Notes under the pieces: generated by a model
What the model saw: the letters and a program-made list of their open reading frames with translations, nothing else
Database searches by the model: none
Told to the model about the DNA's origin: nothing
Assembly (NCBI RefSeq): GCF_004348115.1
Contig: NZ_QPFB01000001.1
Location: 1,093,978-1,157,977, forward strand
DNA length: 64,000 bases
Reading direction: 5' to 3'
Source of the DNA: Stenotrophomonas sp. ATCM1_4
GTDB taxonomy: Bacteria; Pseudomonadota; Gammaproteobacteria; Xanthomonadales; Xanthomonadaceae
Made by a program: the position numbers and the translations under genes
Shown: positions 44,181-53,505 of the stretch, one piece after another
Numbering within the stretch: position 1 is the first letter of the stretch
Layout of the letters: every line of letters starts with the position of its first letter

Positions 44181-46658
44181 ATGACCACGGCAAACGCCGG
44201 CCAGCCCGGCCACCAGGACCTGATGATCGAAGGCATGACCTGCGCTTCCTGCGTGGGCCGGGTAGAGCGCGCGCTCAAGGCGGTGCCCGGCGTGCGGCAG
44301 GCCAGCGTCAACCTGGCCACCGAACGCGCCAGCGTGCAGACCGATGGCAGCGTCGAGCGCCAGGTGCTGGTGCAGGCGGTGCGCAAGGTGGGCTACGAGG
44401 TCAGCGCGCCGGCGCCGGTGGAACTGGTGATCGAAGGCATGACCTGCGCCTCGTGCGTGGGCCGCGTGGAGCGCGCGCTGAAGGCGGTGCCGGGCGTGCA
44501 GTCGGCCAGCGTCAACCTGGCCACCGAACGCGCCAGCGTGCAGGGTGATGCGGCGCTGGACGCCGGTGCGCTGATCGCCGCCGTCGCCAGGGCCGGCTAC
44601 ACCGCCAGCCGCGTCGACCCGGCCGGGGCCAGCGAGGATGCCCAGGCACAGCGGCATGCCGATGAACTGCGCGTGCTCAAGCGCGACCTGCTGCTGGCCG
44701 CGCTGCTGACCCTGCCGGTGTTCGCGTTGGAAATGGGCGGACACCTGGTGCCGGCCTTCCACCACTTCATCGCCGGCACGCTGGGCACGCAGAACAGCTG
44801 GTTGCTGCAGTTCGCGCTGACCACGCTGGTGCTGGTGCTGCCGGGCCGTCGCTTCTACCAGAAGGGCATCCCGGCGCTGCTGCGCGCCGCCCCGGACATG
44901 AACTCGCTGGTCGCGGTGGGCACGCTGGCAGCCTACGGGTTCTCGCTGGTGGCCACGTTCGCGCCGCGCCTGTTGCCGGCCGGCACGGTCAACGTCTACT
45001 ACGAAGCAGCGGCGGTGATCGTCACCCTGATCCTGCTCGGCCGCATGCTCGAGGCCAAGGCCAAGGGACGTACCTCCGAGGCCATCAAGCGTCTGCTGAC
45101 GCTGCAGGCCAAGACCGCCCGCGTACGCCGCGACGGCAGCGTGGTCGAGCTGCCGCTGGAACAGATTGCCAGCGGTGACGTCATCGACGTGCGCCCGGGC
45201 GAACGCATCGCGGTGGATGGCGAGGTGATCGACGGCGAGAGCTATGTCGACGAATCGATGATCAGCGGCGAGCCGGTGCCGGTGAGCAAGGCACCGGGCG
45301 GCACCGTCATCGGCGGCACCGTCAACCAGACCGGCACGCTCGGCGTGCGTGCCACGGCGGTGGGCGGTGCCACGGTGCTGGCGCAGATCATCCGCATGGT
45401 CGAGCAGGCGCAGACCGCCAAGTTGCCGATCCAGACGCTGGTGGATCGCATCACGCTGTGGTTCGTGCCGGCGGTGATGGGCCTGGCGCTGCTCACCTTC
45501 GTAGTGTGGTTGCTGTTCGGCCCGCAGCCGGCGCTGACCTTCGGCCTGGTCAACGCGGTGGCGGTGCTGATCATCGCCTGCCCGTGTGCGATGGGCCTGG
45601 CCACGCCGACCTCGATCATGGTCGGCACCGGCCGTGGCGCGGAGCTGGGCGTGCTGTTCCGCAAGGGTGAAGCGCTGCAGCTGTTGAAGGAAGCGCAGGT
45701 GGTGGCGGTGGACAAGACCGGCACGCTGACCGAAGGCCGTCCGGTGCTGACCGACCTGCAGCTGGCCGACGGCTTTGCACGCGGCGACGTGCTGGCCCGC
45801 GTCGCCGCGGTGGAAGACCGCTCCGAACACCCCATCGCCCGTGCCATCGTCAGTGCGGCCCAGCAGGAAGGGCTGCAGTTGCCGGCGGTGGAGGCGTTCG
45901 AATCGGTCACCGGCTACGGCGTGCGCGCCCAGGCCGGCGGCATGCGCGTGGAAGTGGGCGCGGACCGCTTCATGCAGGCCCTGGGGCTGGACGTGGCGGT
46001 GTTCGGCCAGGACGCCAAGCGCCTGGGCGAGGAGGGCAAGAGCCCGCTGTACGCCGCCATCGATGGCCGCCTGGCGGCGATCATCGCCGTCTCCGACCCG
46101 ATCAAGCACGACACCCGCACCGCCATCGCCAGCCTGCATGCGCTGGGCCTGAAGGTGGCGATGATCACCGGCGACAACCGCCGCACCGCCGAAGCCATCG
46201 CACGCCAGCTGGGCATCGACGAAGTGGTGGCCGAGGTGCTGCCGGACGGCAAGGTCGAGGCGGTGCGCCGGCTCAAGGCCGCGCATGGCCGCCTGGCCTA
46301 CGTGGGCGATGGCATCAACGACGCGCCGGCGCTGGCCGAGGCCGACGTTGGCATGGCGATCGGCACCGGTACCGACGTGGCCATCGAGGCCGCCGACGTG
46401 GTGCTGATGTCCGGCAGCCTGCAGGGCGTGCCCAACGCCATCGCGCTGAGCAAGGCGACAATGGGCAACATCGGCCAGAACCTGTTCTGGGCGTTCGCCT
46501 ACAACACCGCGCTGATCCCGGTGGCCGCGGGCGCGTTGTATCCGCACTGGGGCGTCCTGCTCTCGCCGGTGTTCGCCGCCGGCGCGATGGCGTTGTCCTC
46601 GGTGTTCGTGCTGGGCAATGCGCTGCGGCTCAAGCGCTTCCAGCCGGCCAAGGGTTGA
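44181..46658 (+). CDS. copA: Copper-translocating P1B-type ATPase
   Basis: The 825-residue pump exports Cu(I) from the cytoplasm to the periplasm using ATP. Two N-terminal metal domains carry GMTCASC (C21/C24 and C89/C92). The transport motif CPC (C467-P-C469) sits in membrane helix 6, and D511 in DKTGT is phosphorylated. Also visible are SGEPVPV (actuator), the SEHP nucleotide site and [10 protein letters not shown]. There are eight membrane helices. MTTANAGQ at 44181 was chosen as start because upstream Met codons fall inside the CueR operator. Induction by copper through CueR is strongly implied. Confidence 0.96.
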   Translation: MTTANAGQPGHQDLMIEGMTCASCVGRVERALKAVPGVRQASVNLATERASVQTDGSVERQVLVQAVRKVGYEVSAPAPVELVIEGMTCASCVGRVERALKAVPGVQSASVNLATERASVQGDAALDAGALIAAVARAGYTASRVDPAGASEDAQAQRHADELRVLKRDLLLAALLTLPVFALEMGGHLVPAFHHFIAGTLGTQNSWLLQFALTTLVLVLPGRRFYQKGIPALLRAAPDMNSLVAVGTLAAYGFSLVATFAPRLLPAGTVNVYYEAAAVIVTLILLGRMLEAKAKGRTSEAIKRLLTLQAKTARVRRDGSVVELPLEQIASGDVIDVRPGERIAVDGEVIDGESYVDESMISGEPVPVSKAPGGTVIGGTVNQTGTLGVRATAVGGATVLAQIIRMVEQAQTAKLPIQTLVDRITLWFVPAVMGLALLTFVVWLLFGPQPALTFGLVNAVAVLIIACPCAMGLATPTSIMVGTGRGAELGVLFRKGEALQLLKEAQVVAVDKTGTLTEGRPVLTDLQLADGFARGDVLARVAAVEDRSEHPIARAIVSAAQQEGLQLPAVEAFESVTGYGVRAQAGGMRVEVGADRFMQALGLDVAVFGQDAKRLGEEGKSPLYAAIDGRLAAIIAVSDPIKHDTRTAIASLHALGLKVAMITGDNRRTAEAIARQLGIDEVVAEVLPDGKVEAVRRLKAAHGRLAYVGDGINDAPALAEADVGMAIGTGTDVAIEAADVVLMSGSLQGVPNAIALSKATMGNIGQNLFWAFAYNTALIPVAAGALYPHWGVLLSPVFAAGAMALSSVFVLGNALRLKRFQPAKG

Positions 46659-46681
46659 GGGAGACGAGGATGGAAGCAAGC

Positions 46682-47134
46682 ATGAACATCGGCCAGGCGG
46701 CCAAGGCCAGCGGCATCTCCGCCAAGATGATCCGCTACTACGAGGACACCGGCCTGATCGGGCCGGTGGCCCGCACCGAGTCGGGCTACCGCATGTACGG
46801 CCCGCGCGACATCCACACGCTGGGCTTCATCAAGCGTTCGCGCGACATGGGCTTCAGCGTCGAGCGCATCGCCGAGTTGCTGCAGCTGTGGCAGGACCGC
46901 TCGCGCCACAGCGCCGACGTCAAGCGCATGGCGCTGGAGCACGTGCAGGTACTGCAGCAGCGCATCACCGAATTGCAGGAGATGGTGCGCACCGTGCAGG
47001 CGCTGGCCGACTGCTGCGCAGGCGACGAGCGCCCCGACTGCCCGATCCTGCGTGACATCGAGACCGGCGTGCCATTGCTGGAAACACCGCTTCCCACCAC
47101 ATTCGGCAAAGTCGGTGGCGCGCACGGGCATTGA
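46682..47134 (+). CDS. cueR: Copper-responsive MerR-family regulator CueR
   Basis: The 150-residue protein has the MerR helix-turn-helix MNIGQAAKASGISAKMIRYYEDTGLI, a dimerisation coiled coil, and a metal loop CCAGDERPDC with C112 and C120, the same positions as the Cu(I) ligands of E. coli CueR. Copper binding untwists the operator upstream of copA and turns transcription on. It starts 24 nt after copA and is probably co-transcribed, forming an autoregulated circuit. ATG codons at 46670 and 46682 are both possible; the second gives the standard N-terminus. Confidence 0.93.
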   Translation: MNIGQAAKASGISAKMIRYYEDTGLIGPVARTESGYRMYGPRDIHTLGFIKRSRDMGFSVERIAELLQLWQDRSRHSADVKRMALEHVQVLQQRITELQEMVRTVQALADCCAGDERPDCPILRDIETGVPLLETPLPTTFGKVGGAHGH

Positions 47135-47352
47135 TTCTTCATGCAGCGGATGCATGGCTGAATGAAATGCGGCGCGCGCTGCGCGCGTGGCAGAAAACGC
47201 CTGAATGGAAGCCTAAAAAACGCGTTCTTCGTGGCCCATGGTTTCAGGATGGGTTGGGGTGACTAACGGAAAAATTACATCCGGACGTACGCAGCAGCCC
47301 TCATCGCTGCGTGCCATCAAGTCTGTAATCCCCCTACGAATAAGGTGTGCCC

Positions 47353-47934
47353 ATGAAGACTTCGTTGATCGCTCTGGCCCTGGCAGCCGCTCTCCCGTTC
47401 GCTGCTTCGGCCGCCGAAGGCCTGTCCTACAACTACGCTGAAGCGGACTACGCCAAGACCGACATCGATGGCGGCAAGGCCGATGGTTGGGGCGTGAAGG
47501 GCTCCTGGGCGTTCCACCAGAACTTCCACGTGTTCGGTGATTTCGACCGCCAGGAAATCGACCACACCAACGCCCGCTTCAACCAGTGGCGCGTCGGCGT
47601 TGGCTTCAACAAGGAAATCGCCAACAGCACCGACTTCGTTGCGCGCGCGGCCTACCAGAAGCTGGACCTGCGTTACGCCGACCTGGACTTCAACGGCTAC
47701 AGCGCTGAAGCCGGCATCCGCACCGCGTTCGGCCAGCACGCCGAAGTCTATGCACTGGCTGGCTACGAAGACTTCGACAAGAAGCACGGCGTGGAGCCGC
47801 TGGACGGTGGCCAGTTCTACGGCCGCCTGGGTGGCCAGGTGAAGTTGAACCAGAACTGGGGCATCAACGGCGACATCAAGATGAACCGCCACGGCGACAA
47901 GGAATGGACCGTCGGCCCGCGCTTCAGCTGGTAA
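47353..47934 (+). CDS. ax21: Ax21-family outer membrane protein
   Basis: The 193-residue protein has a signal peptide KTSLIALALAAALPFAASA and a mature part AEGLSYNYAEADYAKTDID that matches the Ax21 family of Xanthomonas and Stenotrophomonas. Eight amphipathic strands end in the aromatic VGPRFSW, so it is a small outer membrane barrel. Ax21 was once proposed as a quorum signal or immune elicitor, claims later withdrawn; outer-membrane-vesicle association is established. TAAGGTG precedes the ATG. A strong terminator follows, so it is monocistronic. Confidence 0.9.
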   Translation: MKTSLIALALAAALPFAASAAEGLSYNYAEADYAKTDIDGGKADGWGVKGSWAFHQNFHVFGDFDRQEIDHTNARFNQWRVGVGFNKEIANSTDFVARAAYQKLDLRYADLDFNGYSAEAGIRTAFGQHAEVYALAGYEDFDKKHGVEPLDGGQFYGRLGGQVKLNQNWGINGDIKMNRHGDKEWTVGPRFSW

Positions 47935-47957
47935 GACGTTCGTACCTGTTGCACAGA

Positions 47958-47992
47958 GAAAGGCCCGGCATTGCCGGGCCTTTCTTTTTTTT
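47958..47992 (+). terminator. Rho-independent terminator after ax21
   Basis: GAAAGGCCCGGCA/TGCCGGGCCTTTC, a 13-bp perfect stem with a minimal loop, followed by TTTTTTTT. One of the strongest in the window, consistent with high ax21 expression. Confidence 0.95.
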
Positions 47993-48009
47993 GCTTGATT
48001 GAAGGGCGG

Positions 48010-48135
48010 CCCTCACCCCAACCCCTCTCCCGCTGGCGGGAGAGGGGCTTCAAACGCTGCAGCTGCACAGACTCGCCTCAACACGCGCTGGGCTGAGCCC
48101 CTCTCCCGCCAGCGGGAGAGGGGTTGGGGTGAGGG
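48010..48135. repeat. Perfect 40-bp inverted repeat, REPIN-like element
   Basis: Arm 1 at 48010-48049 and arm 2 at 48096-48135 are exact reverse complements; a 46-bp centre separates them. Each arm is itself a hairpin (CTCTCCCGC-TGG/CCA-GCGGGAGAG type). The outer flanks extend the symmetry with AAGGGCGG/CCGCCCTT after a small indel. This is a two-REP unit that could mobilise with a RAYT transposase elsewhere in the genome. Confidence 0.85.
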
Positions 48136-48206
48136 TAATCCGCCCTTGTAACCCAGTGGTAACCAAACTGCAGCATCGTGCACGGCGATCCCAAACAATC
48201 GCTGCC

Positions 48207-48665
48207 ATGAAGACCCGCCTGCTGCTTGCCGCCTCGCTGTTGCTGACCACGCCGCTGGCCTGGGCCCAGCGCGACTACGTCCCGCTGGAACAGCGGCTCA
48301 GTGCCGAGCAGTTGCGTGAGGTCGGGCTGAGCGCGCAGCAACTGCAGTTGCTCAACCGCATGCTGGGCGAGGCCGACGCCGCGGCGCCGGCGGCAACGAC
48401 GGCGCTGCCGGTGCCGGCACCGATGCAGATCGGTCTGGAAGAAGGCCCGGTGCAGGCCAGGGTGCAGGGCGCGGTGGAAGGCTGGGAGCCGGGCACGGTG
48501 TTCACGCTGGACAACGGCCAGCAATGGCGGGTGCTCAAGGGCCAGATGCGCCTGCGCCAGACCCTGCAGTCGCCGGAGATCCAGGTGGTGCCGGGCATCG
48601 CCGGCCGCTGGTTCCTGCAGGTCGACGAGGACCTGCCCAAGGCGCGCGTCTACCGCATCCGTTGA
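48207..48665 (+). CDS. Secreted hypothetical protein
   Basis: The 152-residue protein has a signal peptide (KTRLLLAASLLLTTPLAWA) followed by a helical stretch (YVPLEQRLSAEQLREVGLSAQQLQLLNRML), an Ala/Pro linker, and a small beta domain (VQARVQGAVEGWEPGTVFTLDNGQQWRVLKG). It resembles Xanthomonadaceae proteins annotated only as hypothetical. Probably periplasmic. Confidence 0.68.
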   Translation: MKTRLLLAASLLLTTPLAWAQRDYVPLEQRLSAEQLREVGLSAQQLQLLNRMLGEADAAAPAATTALPVPAPMQIGLEEGPVQARVQGAVEGWEPGTVFTLDNGQQWRVLKGQMRLRQTLQSPEIQVVPGIAGRWFLQVDEDLPKARVYRIR

Positions 48666-48727
48666 ACCCGGCACCGCCGGCAGGCGCGACTCCAGTGGCC
48701 AGGCCGGCATCGTTGGGGCATCACGTG

Positions 48728-48752
48728 CTTCGCGGCCAAGGCCGCTCCTACG
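48728..48752 (-). repeat. REP palindrome overlapping the end of the DUF1456 gene
   Basis: On the minus strand it reads GTAGGAGCGGCCTTGGCCGC then GAAG; the TAG of GTAG (48748-48750) is the stop codon of the DUF1456 gene. Confidence 0.8.
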
Positions 48753-49215
48753 GGCGTACCCGCTGGGTCAGGCCCTTGAGGAAGTTGCGCAGGGCCTGGT
48801 CGCCGCATTCGCGGTAGTTCTTGTGGTCCGGCTGGCGGAACAGTGCCGACAGTTCCGGCTTGGACATCGGGAAGCCGGCGGCTTCGAAGATCGCATGCAT
48901 GTCCACGTCCTTCAGCTCGAAGGCCACGCGCAGCTTCTTCAGCACGATGTTGTTGGTGACGCGCTTCTCCGGCGGGCGCTGCGGCTGCGATTCGTCGCGG
49001 CCGCGGTAGTGGTAGATCAGGCCATCGAGGAAGCGCGCCAGCACCGCGTCCGGGCAGGTCTCGAACAGGGGCTCGTCATCCTTGCGCAGGAAGTCATGCA
49101 CCTGGGCCTGGTCCACCGCGAAACCGGGGTCGGCCAGCAGGATGGTGTCCACCACCATGGCATCGCTCAGGTCGAGCATGTAGCGGATGCTGCGCAGTAC
49201 GTCGTTGTTGATCAT
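48748..49215 (-). CDS. DUF1456 (YehS-like) protein
   Basis: The 155-residue protein contains two copies of the DUF1456 unit, the first NDVLRSIRYMLDLSDAMVVDTILLAD and the second NNIVLKKLRVAFELKDVDMHAIFEAAGF, each ending in a conserved FLRKDDEP- or LFRQPDHKNYRECGDQALRNFLKGL-like tail. YehS is a cytoplasmic protein of unknown role. The stop TAG is provided by a REP element. MINNDVL at 49215 is the family-typical start. Confidence 0.88.
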   Translation of the reverse strand: MINNDVLRSIRYMLDLSDAMVVDTILLADPGFAVDQAQVHDFLRKDDEPLFETCPDAVLARFLDGLIYHYRGRDESQPQRPPEKRVTNNIVLKKLRVAFELKDVDMHAIFEAAGFPMSKPELSALFRQPDHKNYRECGDQALRNFLKGLTQRVRP

Positions 49216-49323
49216 TGCCACTCCGGAACGGCCGCGCGGGACCGTCCGGCGGCTGCATAGTGTAACGCCGGGCCTCGGCCGGGCCGTCTACAATTGCCGG
49301 CGATTCAGCTGGAATACCGCCCC

Positions 49324-50379
49324 ATGCGCACGCTTGCCTACGCCGCCCTTTCCGCCGGCACGCCCCTGCAACCGCTGGCGATCGACCGCCGCGCGCTGCG
49401 CGCCGACGACGTGGCCATCGACATCCTGTATTGCGGGGTGTGCCACTCCGACCTGCACCAGGCCCGCAATGACTGGGGCTCGGCGCGCTACCCGATGGTG
49501 CCCGGGCACGAGATCATCGGCCGCGTCAGCGCGGTCGGCCCGGCGGTGAAGGGGCTCAAGGTCGGCGACGCGGTCGGTGTGGGCTGCATGGTCGATAGTT
49601 GCCAGGACTGCGACCAGTGCCACCACGGCGAGGAACAGTTCTGCCGGCACGGCGTGACCATGACCTACAACGGCCGCGACCGCGTCAGCGGGGAGATCAC
49701 CCAGGGCGGCTATTCGCGGGCGATGGTGGTGCGCGAGGCCTTCGCCATCGCGTTGCCGCCGGCGCTGGACCTGGCCCGCGCCGCGCCGCTGCTGTGTGCC
49801 GGCATCACCAGCTGGTCGCCGCTGCGTCGCCATGGCGCCGGCCCGGGCACCCGGCTGGGCGTGATCGGCCTGGGCGGGTTGGGCCACATGGCGGTCAAGC
49901 TGGGCGTGGCGCTGGGCTGCGAGGTCACCCTGGTCACCGGCAGCGCCGGCAAGGCCGAGGATGCGCGCGCGCTTGGCGCCCACCACGTGCTGGTATCGCG
50001 CGATGCCGAGGCGATGAAGGCCGCCACCGCGTCGTTGGACCTGATCCTGGACACGGTGCCGGTGTCGCATGACCTCAAGCCCTACGTGAAGTTGCTGGAC
50101 GTGGGCGGACGGCTGGTGATCGTCGGTGCGCTGGAAGAGATGCCGCCCCTGGATGCCGGCTTGCTGGTGCGCGGACGCAAGCAGGTGGGTGGTTCGCTGA
50201 TCGGTGGCATCGCCGAGACCGCCGAGCTGCTCGCCTTCTGCGCCGAGAACGGCATCTACCCCGACTGCGAGCAGATCCGGATGCAGGACATCGACGCGGC
50301 CTTCGAACGCATGGAGCGCGCCGACGTGAAGTACCGCTTCGTCATCGACATGCGCAGCCTGCAGGAGACGGCCGGCTGA
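49324..50379 (+). CDS. Zinc-dependent NAD(P)-linked alcohol dehydrogenase, second copy
   Basis: The 351-residue protein is a clear paralogue of the enzyme at 30847-31893. It shares ILYCGVCHSDLH, the VPGHEIIGRV zinc site, the four-Cys structural zinc loop SCQDCDQCHHGEEQFC, LLCAGITSWSPLR and GLGGLGHMAVK. It reduces aldehydes in the cytoplasm, probably with NADPH. Unlike the first copy it has no LysR gene or aldo/keto reductase beside it; it is followed after 16 nt by a small membrane protein gene. Confidence 0.92.
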   Translation: MRTLAYAALSAGTPLQPLAIDRRALRADDVAIDILYCGVCHSDLHQARNDWGSARYPMVPGHEIIGRVSAVGPAVKGLKVGDAVGVGCMVDSCQDCDQCHHGEEQFCRHGVTMTYNGRDRVSGEITQGGYSRAMVVREAFAIALPPALDLARAAPLLCAGITSWSPLRRHGAGPGTRLGVIGLGGLGHMAVKLGVALGCEVTLVTGSAGKAEDARALGAHHVLVSRDAEAMKAATASLDLILDTVPVSHDLKPYVKLLDVGGRLVIVGALEEMPPLDAGLLVRGRKQVGGSLIGGIAETAELLAFCAENGIYPDCEQIRMQDIDAAFERMERADVKYRFVIDMRSLQETAG

Positions 50380-50395
50380 GGCCGGTCCGCTTGCG

Positions 50396-50719
50396 ATGAG
50401 CCTGCGCGCGATCATCCACCTGTGCCTGCACGTGGCGGTGCCGGCCCTGCTGGCGTGGCTGTTCTGGCGCCCGCAGTTCGGCAAGGCGTGGCTGTTGCTG
50501 CTGCTGGGCTGGGTGATCGACCTGGACCACCTGCTGGCCGACCCGATCTACGCGCCGGACCGCTGCAGCGTGGGCTTCCACCCGCTGCATACCGCGCCGG
50601 CGGTGGCCGTCTACGCGGGTCTGACGGTGCCGCGGCGCACCCGCCTGTTCGGCATCGGGTTGCTGGTGCACATCGCGCTGGATGCCATCGACTGCGTGTG
50701 GATGCGCTGCAGCAGCTGA
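50396..50719 (+). CDS. DUF6122-family small membrane protein
   Basis: The 107-residue protein has three hydrophobic helices and the signature VIDLDHLLADPIYAPDRCSVGFHPLHT, a likely metal or substrate site (D-x-D-H ... C ... H-P-L-H), then LVHIALDAIDCVW. The pattern recalls integral membrane metal-dependent hydrolases in miniature. Close spacing to the upstream dehydrogenase gene suggests one operon. The function is unknown. Confidence 0.72.
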   Translation: MSLRAIIHLCLHVAVPALLAWLFWRPQFGKAWLLLLLGWVIDLDHLLADPIYAPDRCSVGFHPLHTAPAVAVYAGLTVPRRTRLFGIGLLVHIALDAIDCVWMRCSS

Positions 50720-50723
50720 GTGC

Positions 50724-51161
50724 TTACCAGCCGCCCCAGGGGCCGGGGCCGTAGTAACCGAACGGACCGCCGCCCTCGCCCTTGCTGAGGTGGATGTTCA
50801 CGTCCATGCGCCGGGTCTTGCCGTCGTCGTTGGTGTAGTTCTTGCCCAGGTTCAGGTCCACCGCGCTCCAGTGGCTGTTGCCGTAGGCCTTGGAATAGCC
50901 GATGCCGGTACTTACCGCGCCGTGCACCTGCAGCGTGTCGTCCACCACGGTGGGGGCATCCGGGTCCGCCTTGCGCGGCAGGCCGCGCCCGCTGTGGTCG
51001 CCGTAGTAGGTACCAGGGGCATCGCGCTGGTAGGACGGGTCGCCCAGGTAGCGCATCGGCGCCTGCGGCACGCTCAGGTCCAGTGATTCGGGGGTCGGGT
51101 CGTTGGCCAGGGCAACGACCGGGGCCAGCAGCAGGGCGAGGAGCAGCGGGGATCGGATCAC
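50724..51161 (-). CDS. Secreted hypothetical protein
   Basis: The protein has 145 residues from the GTG at 51161, which has GGAG 8 nt upstream; another GTG at 51170 is possible. A signal peptide (RSPLLLALLLAPVVALA) is followed by a mature region with SVPQAPMRYLGDPSY, GAVSTGIGYSKAYGNSHWSAVDLNLGKNY, and a Gly/Pro-rich tail. The GIGYSKAYG...SAVDLNLGKNY stretch looks like a short outer-membrane strand pair. Otherwise unrecognised. Confidence 0.65.
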   Translation of the reverse strand: MIRSPLLLALLLAPVVALANDPTPESLDLSVPQAPMRYLGDPSYQRDAPGTYYGDHSGRGLPRKADPDAPTVVDDTLQVHGAVSTGIGYSKAYGNSHWSAVDLNLGKNYTNDDGKTRRMDVNIHLSKGEGGGPFGYYGPGPWGGW

Positions 51162-51256
51162 GGGAATCACTCCAGGTGCAGGCCGCGCCGCGGATGACGG
51201 GCCATCCGAACGCTACCAGAATCGGCTTGAATGATGCCTGTCATCCCCTGCCAGGT

Positions 51257-52483
51257 TCAGCCACCCCGGCCACGTTCGCGCCGCTGGAACGCGTACAGCG
51301 CCGCCAGTGGATGCTTCCGGCGCTCGATCGCGGCCTGCACGATGGCCGCGCCGGTCATCGAGTAGGTGATGCCGTTGCCGCCGTAGGCCATCGCGAAATG
51401 GACCCGCGGGCCCCATTGCGGGTGCGGGCCGAAGAAGGGCAGGCCGTCGTCGGTTTCGGCGAAGGTGCCGGCCCAGGCGAAGGCAGGGGGCACCTCCAGG
51501 TGCGGGAACAACGCGGCGACCTTGCCGGCCAGGCCGCGTGCCTTGCGATCGACGCGGGCATCGCGCCGGGCCGGGATGTCGACCGCGTCGTCGTCGCCGC
51601 CGACCAGCAGGCGCTGGTCCGCGGTGCTGCGCAGGTACAGGTACGGGCGCGCGGTCTCCCACACCAGGGTGGAGGCGAGCGGGCCAAGCATGTCCCGTGG
51701 CAACGGGTCGGTGACGTAGGCATAGCTGCTGCGGTTGCTGGCCACCTTGTGCGTCAGCCAGTGCTGGCTGGCGTAGCCGGCGGCGACCACCACCTGCCGG
51801 CAACGTACGCTGACGCCGTCGCTGGTACGGAGCAGGACGCTGCGTGGGTGTACCTCGATGCCGTCGATGCGGGTGCGGTCATGCACCCGTCCGCCGGCGC
51901 GTTGCAGCCGCCGCAGCAGCCGGTAGGTCATGCGGTAGGGGTCGATGCGCGCGGCCACGTCGCTGAGGATGGCCCCGGGGGCCGTGAAGCCGAAGCGCTC
52001 CCGCACGCCCGCCGCATCCAGCCAGTGCACGGCCAGGCCGTGTCGTTGGCGCAGTTCGAACTCGTCGATCAGGGGGCCCAGGTCCCTGCGCCGGCTGGCG
52101 TAGTACAGGCTGCCGGCGCGCTGGAAATCCACGTTGCGGACCTGCCCGGCGAGTTCGCCCAGTTCGCCGACGGCCTCGGCGCAGGCCCGGTACGCCTGCA
52201 GCGCGGCCTCCAGCCCGAAGCGGCGTGTCAGTTCGGACATCGGCGTGTCGATCTCGTACTGCAGCAGGGCGGTGCTGGCCGCGGTGGAGCCCCAGCCGAT
52301 GTCGCGTTGTTCCACCACCACGACCTCATGGCCGTGGCGGCCCAGCCGCTCGCCGATCAGCGCGCCGGTGATGCCGCCGCCGATGACCACCACCTCGCAG
52401 TGCAGGTCGCGCTCCAGCCGCGGGAACGCCTGCATCAGGCCATTGCGGATCGCCCAGAACGGATAGCCGCTTTTCAGGTCCAT
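51257..52483 (-). CDS. FAD-dependent oxidoreductase (DAO family)
   Basis: The 408-residue protein has an N-terminal FAD site CEVVVIGGGITGALIGERLGRHGHEVVVVE, the substrate-side loop GWGSTAASTALLQYEIDTPM and a C-terminal FAD signature NGITYSMTGAAIVQAAI. This is the glycine oxidase/D-amino-acid-dehydrogenase fold (FAD-binding_Oxidoreductase DAO). The substrate is unknown, probably an amino acid or amine. A lipocalin gene lies 16 nt upstream on the same strand and is presumably co-transcribed first. Confidence 0.87.
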   Translation of the reverse strand: MDLKSGYPFWAIRNGLMQAFPRLERDLHCEVVVIGGGITGALIGERLGRHGHEVVVVEQRDIGWGSTAASTALLQYEIDTPMSELTRRFGLEAALQAYRACAEAVGELGELAGQVRNVDFQRAGSLYYASRRRDLGPLIDEFELRQRHGLAVHWLDAAGVRERFGFTAPGAILSDVAARIDPYRMTYRLLRRLQRAGGRVHDRTRIDGIEVHPRSVLLRTSDGVSVRCRQVVVAAGYASQHWLTHKVASNRSSYAYVTDPLPRDMLGPLASTLVWETARPYLYLRSTADQRLLVGGDDDAVDIPARRDARVDRKARGLAGKVAALFPHLEVPPAFAWAGTFAETDDGLPFFGPHPQWGPRVHFAMAYGGNGITYSMTGAAIVQAAIERRKHPLAALYAFQRRERGRGG

Positions 52484-52499
52484 GGCTGCCGGTGCCGGT

Positions 52500-52994
52500 T
52501 CATGCCGTGCGGTGCCCGGTGTGCGGGGTGTGGATCAGTTCGTCCACGTCGAAGCCGTTCTGGCGGGCGTAGGCGATGTAGTGGCGGCGGGTGGTCTCGT
52601 CCATCTCCGGCTGGCGTGCCAGCAGCCACAGCGAGTGCCGGTCGGGGCTGCCGACCAGCGCGGTGGAATAGCTGCGGTCCAGCTGGATCACCCAGTAGTC
52701 GCCCACGCCCCAAGGTGCCGCGCGTGCGTCGTGGGTGGGGAAGCTCACTTCCAGCCTGCTGTTGTTGCCATCCACCGGCCACGCCTGGCCGATCGCTTCC
52801 TCCAGCTCGCCATGGTGCAGGCAGCGGCTCTGCACGCGCAGGCTGCCGTCGTCGTTGAGCGAGTAGAAGGCGCTGACGTCGGTGGCATCCCGGGGTTCGT
52901 GCTGCAGCGGCAACCGGTCGATTTCGTACCACGTGCCCAGGTAGCGCTGGAGCTCCAGCGACGACACGGTGGGCAGGGGCGGAAGCTTGCGCAT
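52500..52994 (-). CDS. Lipocalin-family protein (Blc-like, without lipoprotein signal)
   Basis: The 164-residue protein has the lipocalin signature YLGTWYEIDRLPLQHE (GxWY) near residue 18 and closing motifs YWVIQLDRSYSTALVGSPDRHSLWLLARQPEMD that match Blc. Bacterial lipocalins bind fatty acids or lysophospholipids at the outer membrane; this copy lacks the usual signal and lipobox, starting directly with RKLPPLPTVSSLEL, so it may be cytoplasmic. It precedes the FAD oxidoreductase in an apparent operon. Confidence 0.88.
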   Translation of the reverse strand: MRKLPPLPTVSSLELQRYLGTWYEIDRLPLQHEPRDATDVSAFYSLNDDGSLRVQSRCLHHGELEEAIGQAWPVDGNNSRLEVSFPTHDARAAPWGVGDYWVIQLDRSYSTALVGSPDRHSLWLLARQPEMDETTRRHYIAYARQNGFDVDELIHTPHTGHRTA

Positions 52995-53183
52995 GGTGCA
53001 ACGGCGGTCGGGCGTCGGGAGTCCAGCTATAGGCCAGCAGCGGTGAAGGGGTTGTGGCCGGCATACCCCTTTTCGGCAAGCTTGGCGTGCCGTGCGCAGC
53101 GGCCATGCCGGTGCGTGGCGCCGTTAACCCGGGCTTGAACCTGGCGGGCTTAGGCTGGTGCCATCCGTCAGCGGGAGAAATCC

Positions 53184-53432
53184 ATGTACGCAGTGATACT
53201 GCTCAAGGGCCAGAACCGTTTCGCGCGCGAGCGCTGGGAATCGCTGCCGGCGCGGGTGGAGTACGAAGGGCACGGCTTCTCGCTGCGCGCCGGGCCACAC
53301 CAACCCCCGTCCCATGGACTGGAATTCGACCCGGTGGCGGTGTACGCGCCGGACGAGTTGACCGAGGAGGAATTCCAGGAGATCTACGCGCTCAACGCGC
53401 CGCATATCGCCGAGCTGCGCGCGACGTACTGA
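53184..53432 (+). CDS. Small hypothetical protein
   Basis: The 82-residue protein has a strong ribosome site GGGAGAA 5 nt before its ATG and host-like codon use. It begins YAVILLKGQNRFARERW and ends in an acidic helix LTEEEFQEIYALNAPHIAEL. It is soluble, without signal or known motif. Probably a true gene limited to Xanthomonadaceae. Confidence 0.6.
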   Translation: MYAVILLKGQNRFARERWESLPARVEYEGHGFSLRAGPHQPPSHGLEFDPVAVYAPDELTEEEFQEIYALNAPHIAELRATY

Positions 53433-53505
53433 GGCGTGCCGGCGCGAAGCAGCGGGTGGTTCGCATGATCTGGACGTGGCCTGTTCTATAGTCGCGCCAT
53501 GCGCG

